Shown here: one piece after another, positions 22,222 to 30,310 of the stretch
Layout of the letters: each line of letters opens with the position of its first letter
Position numbering within the stretch: the stretch's first letter is position 1
Assembly: GCA_900314995.1 (NCBI GenBank)
Contig: OMXK01000030.1
Coordinates: 1-50,696 of the forward strand
Source: an uncultured Prevotella sp.
Lineage (GTDB): Bacteria > Bacteroidota > Bacteroidia > Bacteroidales > Bacteroidaceae
Reading direction: 5' to 3'
Length of the DNA stretch: 50,696 nt
Translations under genes and position numbers: made by a program
The notes under the pieces: generated by a model
What the model was told of the DNA's origin: nothing
The model's input: the letters and a program-made list of their open reading frames with translations, nothing else
Database searches by the model: none

Positions 22222-24561
22222 TTAGAAGTGTAAGTTCAGCGTGATGACGGCTGTGTACTCCTTGCCATCCTTCGTGTAGACGAGGGTCGGCTTGCAGGTG
22301 AGCACGTCGCCCGGATTCACGGCATTGGTCTCTGCCTCTGGGTCTGGTGGCAGGTGGCCGATGTTCATCGTGTAGGCATTGTCGTACTCGAAGTAGAAGG
22401 CGTGGTTCTCGCCCCACCAGGTCTGTGCACCCTGGGCGGTCATCCAGAAGCCGATGCCGTTGGCAGAATAGTCGTAGGAGACGCTGCCGTCGGGCTGTGT
22501 CAGACCGAAGGCGACCTTACCCTCTGCGGGAGCCACGGCCTCTTCGCCACGTGGGATGATGTTAGCCACGATTTCGGCGGGCTGCATCTTGAAGGCCTTG
22601 GCGATGGCTTCCATCTGTCCGTTCTCCAGGAGGTTATAACTCAGGTCGAGCCATGTGTCGTTGGCAGCATCGAGGTCTTTGATCTCCACGGTGGGCAGCG
22701 AGATGCTCTCGGGATCACCGGTGGGTATATCCACGAAGCCCTGTACGCCTGTGTTCTCAAACTTCACGTTGTAAGGCCACTGCTGGTCGTTGGTCTCGTC
22801 GTCGTCCCAGCCCTGACGCTGATAGTCCGTCGGGGTGGCCACCACCACGAGATAGAGTTTATCGGTACCTGCGGGCACCTTCATCTCGGCCACGGCATCC
22901 TGGCCCTTTGCCATCGTGCCATAGACTGACTTGTCGCCACAGACGGCTACGAAGCCGATGCGATAGGCAGACGAGGTATTCGACTGCTGATTGTAGGTCG
23001 TAACGTTGCCGATGGCAGCACCGTCACCGTTGACCACCTTACCAGGGTCACCAGCCACGAGTTCGCTGCCAGGAGCCACAGCCTTCAGGTCAGCCTTCAC
23101 CACCGTTCCGGCGGCAGGCACGTTCAGGGCGATGGCGTTGAAGCCCGTCGTACCAGGACAGTTGTCATAGGTGGGCTGGAAGCCACCGTCCTTCGGCAGC
23201 ATGCTGGTGGTATAGTTGGCTGCACCGGGGTTGTAGCCGAGGTACTGGTGAACGGCGTCGAAGTCGTAGGTGACGGCACGGGCGGCATAGTCGTAGTACT
23301 CATCGTAGAACTTCTCGATGTCACCGCCACAGAACAGACGGGCATAGGTCTCAATGGGATCCTCTGGGAACGTAGACTCCTGCCAGATGCGGCCGTAAGC
23401 CTCGATGCCGTGCTTCTGTGTCAGGTAGTAAGGCAGCCAGTAAGAGGCATAGCGCATGAACTCGTGGTTGAAATGACGATGGTGGTTGCGGAGCCATACT
23501 GAAGGATGAGCCTCCTGCGTGAAGCACTCCTCGGGATAGTCCTGGAACGACTGCCACTGAGCGCACTGCTCCCAGTAGGCACAGCCGCCGGCACCGTTCT
23601 CGCCGAAACCGTAACGGAAACCGCCATTCATACCATAATCCGTCTCCTCAGCCTGACCATTGAGCAGTTTGTCGCAGCCCACCTGGTATTGGAAGGAGTG
23701 ACCAATCTCATGACCGATGGTAGAGCCGACAGGCTGACAGGTAGACGGGTTCACCCAAAGGGCACCGATCTGGTTATCATAGCCTGAACCGGTAGCCAGC
23801 CAGTCCTGCTGATAGAGCAGATAAATCTGCATCTTGTAATTGTCGAGCTGTGACTTGCCTTGTCCTACGGTCACCATCTTCAGCTTTTCAACATTGGTGG
23901 TATAGAACTGCTCAGCCTTCTGCAGCAGGTCGTCGATATCCACACGCAGGGCGGCAGGAACCTCACTGCTGTTGGGGTCATAGCCGAAGCCCGGCTCCCA
24001 GAACACGAAGAAGTGTTCACTCTGCTTCATGCGCCAGAACGACCACTTGGCATCGTCGCGCAACATGTAGTCGACACCCTTCTCAAAACCTTCGTTCCAA
24101 GGTCCAGGGCAGATGTACTTGTCGAAATTCTCCACCTGTGACTTGTCCATCGTGTGGACAGCATCGGGATTCTGGTTCTGGTGGACATTGATCACAGAGG
24201 TCTTGTCGCCACACTTAATCTCAATCTGTGCATCGCGGTAGAACTCAGAGCTGTTCTTCGTCAGACAGAAAGGCATTTTCACCTCGCCGGCCTTGCCTGT
24301 GTTCACGGTCAGGGTCAGCCATTCGATCTTAGTATTGGCGGCACGGGTGGTCACGTCGCTCACCGAGGCCGTCCAGTCACTGTTGGCAGTGAACGTGATG
24401 GAGCTCTCCACTTCGTCCCATGCCACGGTCTTGTTCAGTTCACTCTCCGCAATGGTGATGTTGCCTACAACGACTTCATCATCCTTTGAACAAGCGGAGA
24501 GACCGAGAGCCAAGAGCGCTACGAGGGCGCTCTTGCTCATAAGTTTTGTAAGTTGCTTCAT
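22222..24561 (-). CDS. BACON/HExxH peptidase/DUF4859 lipoprotein
   Basis: The 779-residue protein has a lipobox (LGLSAC, Cys near 24) and then a BACON-like domain (about 35-125, FTANSDWTASV and ending VINVHQNQ), which usually binds glycan or mucin. The middle is an HExxH peptidase-like domain: HEIGHSFQYQ near residue 285 and YWEQCAQWQSFQ near 325, aligned with the smaller paralogue at 18765-20040. The last 130 or so residues are a DUF4859-like domain (SANGIGFWMTAQG) shared with the neighbour at 24565-25551. It closes the five-gene operon, 3 nt after its neighbour's stop. A surface glycopeptidase that holds its substrate through BACON and DUF4859 parts is a fair inference; catalysis is untested. 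Confidence 0.82.
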   Translation of the reverse strand: MKQLTKLMSKSALVALLALGLSACSKDDEVVVGNITIAESELNKTVAWDEVESSITFTANSDWTASVSDVTTRAANTKIEWLTLTVNTGKAGEVKMPFCLTKNSSEFYRDAQIEIKCGDKTSVINVHQNQNPDAVHTMDKSQVENFDKYICPGPWNEGFEKGVDYMLRDDAKWSFWRMKQSEHFFVFWEPGFGYDPNSSEVPAALRVDIDDLLQKAEQFYTTNVEKLKMVTVGQGKSQLDNYKMQIYLLYQQDWLATGSGYDNQIGALWVNPSTCQPVGSTIGHEIGHSFQYQVGCDKLLNGQAEETDYGMNGGFRYGFGENGAGGCAYWEQCAQWQSFQDYPEECFTQEAHPSVWLRNHHRHFNHEFMRYASYWLPYYLTQKHGIEAYGRIWQESTFPEDPIETYARLFCGGDIEKFYDEYYDYAARAVTYDFDAVHQYLGYNPGAANYTTSMLPKDGGFQPTYDNCPGTTGFNAIALNVPAAGTVVKADLKAVAPGSELVAGDPGKVVNGDGAAIGNVTTYNQQSNTSSAYRIGFVAVCGDKSVYGTMAKGQDAVAEMKVPAGTDKLYLVVVATPTDYQRQGWDDDETNDQQWPYNVKFENTGVQGFVDIPTGDPESISLPTVEIKDLDAANDTWLDLSYNLLENGQMEAIAKAFKMQPAEIVANIIPRGEEAVAPAEGKVAFGLTQPDGSVSYDYSANGIGFWMTAQGAQTWWGENHAFYFEYDNAYTMNIGHLPPDPEAETNAVNPGDVLTCKPTLVYTKDGKEYTAVITLNLHF

Positions 24562-24564
24562 GAA

Positions 24565-25551
24565 TTATTCAAGTGTTAAGTTAATGACAAACTCAATGTA
24601 CTGGCTGTCGTCGGTCTTGTTGGCATAGACGAAGTGCAGTTTGCCCTCCATGCCTGAAGGATGCTCAGGTGCACGGCCGATGCCTACAGTACCGTCGTGG
24701 GTCTCCACATAGTATGTGAAGCCATCGGTGCCCCATGTGGTCACCTTGCCAGAAGCGTCGAGCCAGAAGCCGATGCCATTGGCGGTGTAGCTGGATGTGG
24801 TATCCCAGTTTCCAGCATCGTCGACCATATATAGGGCGATGTCGCCTTCAGGATCCTGTACCAGTGCATTAAACTCGCTGGAGGTCATGCCGAAGCAGGC
24901 GTTGATGGCGTTTTCGATACCAGCGAATTCAAGTTCGTATGAAGCGTAGTCGCCAGCAGGAATCACAATGTTCTGGATAATGGTACCGGGATCTGTGACG
25001 GCCATGCTGATGTTGAAGCGGATGTAATCATCGAAGTCCTTGCCATTGTCGATGGCGAAACCAACGTTGGCAGCAACAGCAATACCTGCAGGTGAATCTT
25101 CCGGCACACTCACGATAAGGGCCTTCTCAGCCTTGTCGAGCTCGATGCTGGCTATGCCAGAACCTGCGTCAGCAACACCACCTGCCGAGTTATACCACCA
25201 GCCGTAGCTGCCCTTGGTAGGAGCCGTTTTGTTCCAGATACCACGGGCGGTGTTAATGTTATAGAAAACCACCTTGCCTGACTCAACGCCGGCCAGCATG
25301 TCATCGACCGTCATCTTCATCTTGGTCTGGATCTGCTCGGCATAGTCTTTCAGATAAATGGTCTTCGGGGCGATGTGACCCTTACGGAACTCTGCGTTGT
25401 AAGCGATGGAGGCACTGGCATCGGCACGCAGGTAAGGTGCCTCGTCGGGACCATAGACGTGCTTGCTGACTGCGTCCTCGGGATCGTCGCTACAAGCGGT
25501 AAAGCCTAAGGCGAAACAAGCCATTGCTATATATAATATGTTCTTTTTCAT
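24565..25551 (-). CDS. DUF4859 surface lipoprotein, SusE/F-position binding protein
   Basis: The 328-residue protein has a lipobox (ALGFTAC, Cys near 20) and two DUF4859-like repeats, about residues 45-185 (VVFYNINTARGIWNKTAP, then GWWYNSAGGV) and 195-328 (YTANGIGFWLDASGKVTTWG). The second is clearly related to the C-terminus of the next gene's product. It follows susD by 23 nt, which is where SusE/F or other surface glycan-binding proteins sit, so a substrate-binding role is the likely one. No catalytic motif is visible. Confidence 0.82.
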   Translation of the reverse strand: MKKNILYIAMACFALGFTACSDDPEDAVSKHVYGPDEAPYLRADASASIAYNAEFRKGHIAPKTIYLKDYAEQIQTKMKMTVDDMLAGVESGKVVFYNINTARGIWNKTAPTKGSYGWWYNSAGGVADAGSGIASIELDKAEKALIVSVPEDSPAGIAVAANVGFAIDNGKDFDDYIRFNISMAVTDPGTIIQNIVIPAGDYASYELEFAGIENAINACFGMTSSEFNALVQDPEGDIALYMVDDAGNWDTTSSYTANGIGFWLDASGKVTTWGTDGFTYYVETHDGTVGIGRAPEHPSGMEGKLHFVYANKTDDSQYIEFVINLTLE

Positions 25552-25574
25552 AATTCTTAGTGATTAATGAGTTA

Positions 25575-27245
25575 TTAATTAGCTGCAGTGTAACCGGGGT
25601 TCTGCTTCAGGTTGGGGTTACCGTCGAGAGCAGTCTGTGGGATGGGGAAGATGTCGGTGTGACGGTCAGCCTCAGGATCTTTGCAGAACCAAGACTTGCC
25701 GCAATACACGTTCATATCCGTACCCTTGATCATGAAGCGAATGATATCATCTCGACGGTGTGCCTCGCAGACAAATTCACGAGCCAGCTCGTCGAGCAGT
25801 CCACCGAGTTCGATGTCGTCACCACCCTGGTAGTTCTCTACCCAGTTGTCCTCAGCACCGAGTTCACCCGTGTTCTCACGATGACCATAGTTGTACTTAC
25901 TACCACCCTTCAGCATGGCAGCAGTTACTTTGGCCTTGGCGGGATCAGCCTTGAAGTTACGGGCACGAACCTGAGTAACCAGTGCAGCAGCATCGTCCTC
26001 AGTCTCACCGTTGTAGCCACCTAAGCGGAGCAGGCACTCTGCCTTCATCAGCAGGGCATCGGCATAGCGATAGTAGGGCACGTCGTCGTAGCTTGAACCG
26101 AAGTCACCGCTCTTGATCTCATACTTCACCAGACGCCAGCTCTCCATCGGGTAACAACCCGGATTGTCGATGCTGTGCAGTTCACGTGTGTAGTCGAGAG
26201 GTTCTCCGTCGAGCAGGATGGGACTGCCGTCCATAGCATACTGCGGACCGCCTGTCCAGGTGTTCTCCAAACGGGTGTCACCCTCCTCATAGATATCAAG
26301 GAACTGTGGGAACACGATGCCACCACCTGTAGCCCAGCCTGAGAAGTTCCAGCGGGCACGGCCTGCATTGTGGATCCAGAGGTTGGCCATGAAGTTACCA
26401 CCGGCATACTTGTTCTCGAACACGATACCGAAGATGATCTCAGGTGAGGTGCTGATGTCCTCCATGAAGTTATCGCTATAGTTGTTAGCCAGAGCGAACT
26501 TGCCTGAATTGATGATAACGTTCAGACAGTCAATACACTTCTGATAGTAAGAAGGATCCTTGGCATTGGGGAACCAGGCGTCGTGGTTCAGGTAGAGCTT
26601 TGCCAGCTGCATATAGGCAGCATACTTGCTCAACTTGCCGAGGGATACATCCTCACCGCAATGCTCAGCCACGTCTTTCAGCTCACTCTCAATCCACTTG
26701 TAGGTAACCTGAGGATCAGCCTGCTCTGGTGTCCAACCTTTTGGATGAACAAAGGTCGTATCCAGAGGAATGTTGCGGAACAGGTCGAGCAGATTGTAGT
26801 AGTACATGGCGCGATAGGCACGTACCTGAGCCTTGATGAGTTCGCTGCCAGCCACCTGCTCATTGGCCAGAATCTGGTTGCAGGCATTCACACCGGCATA
26901 GTTGTTGTCCCAGTTCACCTCAAAGTGACCGATTCCCGAGTTGAACTCATGCTTGTGCATAGAAATATAAAGGTCGCCCCAGCCGATACCGATACGGTTA
27001 GGAATACCCCATACGTCGGAACTCTCATCCATGATGTCGGCCATGCCGAACCATCCCCAATATACGTCGCGCAGACTGCCGTAAACGGGGGCAATGGTGG
27101 CCTCGAGGTCGGCATCCGTGAACTCGTACTTCTCGGAAGCCAGACGGTCGTATATCGTCTCGTCCAAATCTGTACATCCGGCAATGGTCAGGCCTGCAGC
27201 CCCTACCATAGCGGAAACGATGATTTTGTTATATATTGCTTTCAT
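25575..27245 (-). CDS. SusD/RagB-family nutrient-binding lipoprotein
   Basis: The 556-residue protein has a lipobox (LTIAGC, Cys near 24) and the family's TPR-rich layout: early helices (YGSLRDVYWGW), the AYRAMYYYNLLDLFRNIPL helix near residues 143-161, and a C-terminal end NLKQNPGYTAAN, the classic SusD finish. It would cap the partner SusC barrel and bind substrate oligosaccharide at the outer surface. Gap to susC is 14 nt. Confidence 0.95.
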   Translation of the reverse strand: MKAIYNKIIVSAMVGAAGLTIAGCTDLDETIYDRLASEKYEFTDADLEATIAPVYGSLRDVYWGWFGMADIMDESSDVWGIPNRIGIGWGDLYISMHKHEFNSGIGHFEVNWDNNYAGVNACNQILANEQVAGSELIKAQVRAYRAMYYYNLLDLFRNIPLDTTFVHPKGWTPEQADPQVTYKWIESELKDVAEHCGEDVSLGKLSKYAAYMQLAKLYLNHDAWFPNAKDPSYYQKCIDCLNVIINSGKFALANNYSDNFMEDISTSPEIIFGIVFENKYAGGNFMANLWIHNAGRARWNFSGWATGGGIVFPQFLDIYEEGDTRLENTWTGGPQYAMDGSPILLDGEPLDYTRELHSIDNPGCYPMESWRLVKYEIKSGDFGSSYDDVPYYRYADALLMKAECLLRLGGYNGETEDDAAALVTQVRARNFKADPAKAKVTAAMLKGGSKYNYGHRENTGELGAEDNWVENYQGGDDIELGGLLDELAREFVCEAHRRDDIIRFMIKGTDMNVYCGKSWFCKDPEADRHTDIFPIPQTALDGNPNLKQNPGYTAAN

Positions 27246-27259
27246 TGTCGTATCTGTTT

Positions 27260-30235
27260 TTAGAATGTTACGTTAAGACCAAATGTATAAGTGTGGATGG
27301 TCGGATACTTGTCGCGCTGGTCGATACCAGAGTACTGGGGATCGCCATTGGAGAGCTCCGGATCCAGACCGTTGTAGGCAGTGATGGTAAACACATTGTC
27401 GGCAGAAGCATAGACGCGTGCAGCCTTGATGTATTTGTTTTCCTTCAGAGGTATGTTGTAGCCTAACGTGAGGTTCGAGAGTTTGAAGAAGTTACCGTTG
27501 CTCAGGTAGTAGCTGACGAAGGTCTGCTTCTGGGCGGGCTTCAGCACGTTGCCATCACCGTAAGGAGCCTCTGCAGCATCCTTCAAACGGTTGTAGGTTA
27601 CGGCATTGTTCTGGTAGTAAGCGCGGGCCTCGTTCAGAATCTTGAAGCCGAACTGTCCGGTAAACTGCATGTTCAGGTCGAAGTCCTTATACCTGAAGGT
27701 GTTGCTCCAACCCACGTTTACCTTAGGAATGGCATTGCCGAGGTTCTGATAGTAGGTCTCCTTATCAGTCAGCATGTTGTCGTTGAACTCCTCGATGGCA
27801 CCCGTTGTCGGGTTCTCAATCATCCAGAGACCATTCTCGCTGACACCTACTGACTTCAGACCATACCACTGTCCGAGAGGCTTGCCCACCTCCATGATCT
27901 GTGTGGAGAGTGAGATAGGCTCGCCGAGGTAAGCGATATAGTGACGGTTAGCCGTCTCATAGAGGTCATTGCTGAGGCTCAGCAGTTTGGTGGCGTTGTT
28001 CGCGAAGGTGGCAGTGGTCTTCCACTCGAAGTCCTTCGTGCGGACAGGGATGGCGTTGATGGCCACCTCGATACCCTGGTTGCGCATCTCACCGACGTTG
28101 GCCCTGGTGCGGGGATAGAGGTTGGGCGGCACGGGCACGTCATACTCCCAAAGCATATCGACGGTCTTCTTGCGATAGAGATCGACAGAACCCCAGATGC
28201 GGTCGCCGAGCACAGCGAAGTCGATACCGATGTTATACTCGGTGCTCTTCTCCCACTTCAGGTCGGGGTTCGGGTTCTGGTCAACCTTCAGACCCTGTTT
28301 CCAGGTTCCGTTGTCATAGTAGTAAGGTGTACCTAATGCCCATGTCGTCAGAGACAGGTAACGGGCACCGGGGATGACACCAGTCACACCGAAACCGGCA
28401 CGCAGTTTCAGATTGTCGAGCCAAGAGCGAGTGCCCTGCATGAATTTCTCGTTAGAGATGGTCCAACCGAGAGATACAGAGGGGAACGAACCCCATTTAT
28501 TGTTCTCACCGAACTTTGAAGAACCTTCGCGGCGGAGAGAGAGCAGCACATTGTACCTGTCACTGTAACCGTAGCTGACACGTCCGAAGAAACCTACCAG
28601 CGTGTCATCGCTCTTGCCAGAACCGAGTCCTGCCTTACCGTCCTTCAGGTACTGACCAACACCCATGTTGTTGTACTCAAAGAAGTCGTTCAGGAAGTTG
28701 GTGTTGTTAGCGTAGAAACTCTCGTCTACCTGATACTGGTAGCTGTAACCGACGAGGGCTTCGAAACGGTGGTTGCCCCACTGGTGCTTATAAGTAGAGG
28801 TGAGCTCCAGATTGTTCGTCTTGTTGTATGCATAGCTGTGATAAGCGTAACCAGTGGTATAGCTGTTCTTCTGGCCATAGTATTTAGAGGTGTAGTAACC
28901 CTCATCGTGGGCGTTGTAACGCTCAGTAGAAAGCATCAGGTTTGTCTGCCAACCCTTAATCGGCTCCAGAGTCACATTACCTGTCAGACGTGTGGTCTCG
29001 GTCTTATACTCACCAGTGTGCTCCTTCAGGATGCCCACGGGGTTGTAGTAGTAGTTGATACCGAAGTTCTCGTAGTAGTCGCCGTCCTCAGCGTAGATGG
29101 GCTCAGTGGGGTTACGCATCAGGGCCTGACGATATACCATCTGACCGGCTGCATCCACAGGACCGTTCTCGTGCCAGCGCTTCAGGATGTTGAACTGTAA
29201 CTTCAGCATGTCGTTGAACATCCAGTGGCTCACACCGCCGTTGAAGTGCATCTCCTTGGCGTAGGTATCGATGAATACACCCTTCTGGTCGCGATAGGTG
29301 AAGTCGGCATTGTAAGAAGTGCTCTTGTTACCACCGCTGATGTTCACATTGTGGTTGTGAGTCAGGGCTGTACGTGAAACGGCATCGATCCAGTCTGTAT
29401 CGTAACCGCGGTCGGTATAGTTGGTCTTGCCTGCACGGATGTCGCTGCCGTCCATCATGTCGAGCTTCTTGCCGAATGATGCTAGTGAGAGATAACCGCT
29501 GTAGTTGGCAGTGGTACGCGTCTCGCGCTTACCGGCCTTGGTGGTGATGAGGATCACACCGGCGGCACCACGTGTACCGTAGATAGCGGCAGCAGAGGCA
29601 TCCTTCAGCACGTCGATACTCTCGATGTTCTCAGGAGCCACCGTGTTGAGGCTGCCTTCCAAACCATCGACGAGCACGAGGGGAGAGTTTCCACCTTCGA
29701 GCGAGATGATACCACGCAGACGGATTGAAGAGGCGGCGCTGGGGTCACCAGAACCGTTGGCAATCGTCAGACCGGCTACCTTACCCTTGATCAGGTCACC
29801 GGCGTCACGAATATTACCCTGTGCGAAGTCTTCGGCTTTCACGCTGGTGATAGCAGAGGTGATATCACCCTTACGCTGGGTACCATAACCGATGACAACA
29901 ACCTCGTTCAAGAGGGCATTGTCTTCCTGGAGTGTCACATCGCCGCCTGCCTTGATTTCCTGGGCGACGAAGCCGATGTAAGAAACCACGAGCACAGCAT
30001 TGCGGCTCGACACATTAAGAGAATAGTTACCATCGTAGTCAGTAACGGTGGCGTTCTTGGTGCCTTTCTCAGTCACCGTGGCGCCGATAATCGGTTCGCC
30101 TTTGGCGTCCTTGACAACACCCTTCACTGTCACACCCTGCTGAGTGACCTCAGTCACAGCTGGTGATGTGCTTTCAACGGCGTAGGCTCCGAGAGCTCCG
30201 CCGAGAAAGAGCAAACATAAGAAATGTTTCTTCAT
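27260..30235 (-). CDS. SusC/RagA-family TonB-dependent transporter
   Basis: Start at 30235 gives a clean signal peptide (MKKHFLCLLFLGGALGAYA); a longer frame to 30271 adds 12 non-signal residues. The 991-residue protein has a CarboxypepD-reg-like domain (GVVKDAKGEPIIGATVTEKG) at about 40-115, the TonB plug with VVIGYGTQRKGDITSAITSV and VLKDASAAAIYGTRGAAGVI, and a long beta barrel ending YTFGLNVTF. It imports the oligosaccharide captured by SusD using proton-motive force through TonB. Within the operon it lies between the GH127 gene (75-nt gap, no -7 box in it) and susD. Confidence 0.95.
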   Translation of the reverse strand: MKKHFLCLLFLGGALGAYAVESTSPAVTEVTQQGVTVKGVVKDAKGEPIIGATVTEKGTKNATVTDYDGNYSLNVSSRNAVLVVSYIGFVAQEIKAGGDVTLQEDNALLNEVVVIGYGTQRKGDITSAITSVKAEDFAQGNIRDAGDLIKGKVAGLTIANGSGDPSAASSIRLRGIISLEGGNSPLVLVDGLEGSLNTVAPENIESIDVLKDASAAAIYGTRGAAGVILITTKAGKRETRTTANYSGYLSLASFGKKLDMMDGSDIRAGKTNYTDRGYDTDWIDAVSRTALTHNHNVNISGGNKSTSYNADFTYRDQKGVFIDTYAKEMHFNGGVSHWMFNDMLKLQFNILKRWHENGPVDAAGQMVYRQALMRNPTEPIYAEDGDYYENFGINYYYNPVGILKEHTGEYKTETTRLTGNVTLEPIKGWQTNLMLSTERYNAHDEGYYTSKYYGQKNSYTTGYAYHSYAYNKTNNLELTSTYKHQWGNHRFEALVGYSYQYQVDESFYANNTNFLNDFFEYNNMGVGQYLKDGKAGLGSGKSDDTLVGFFGRVSYGYSDRYNVLLSLRREGSSKFGENNKWGSFPSVSLGWTISNEKFMQGTRSWLDNLKLRAGFGVTGVIPGARYLSLTTWALGTPYYYDNGTWKQGLKVDQNPNPDLKWEKSTEYNIGIDFAVLGDRIWGSVDLYRKKTVDMLWEYDVPVPPNLYPRTRANVGEMRNQGIEVAINAIPVRTKDFEWKTTATFANNATKLLSLSNDLYETANRHYIAYLGEPISLSTQIMEVGKPLGQWYGLKSVGVSENGLWMIENPTTGAIEEFNDNMLTDKETYYQNLGNAIPKVNVGWSNTFRYKDFDLNMQFTGQFGFKILNEARAYYQNNAVTYNRLKDAAEAPYGDGNVLKPAQKQTFVSYYLSNGNFFKLSNLTLGYNIPLKENKYIKAARVYASADNVFTITAYNGLDPELSNGDPQYSGIDQRDKYPTIHTYTFGLNVTF

Positions 30236-30310
30236 ACCAATTTGTTTTTTAGGTTTATAAAAGTGATACATATTGTGAGTTATATTATTTTTGGCACGGA
30301 TGACACGGCT

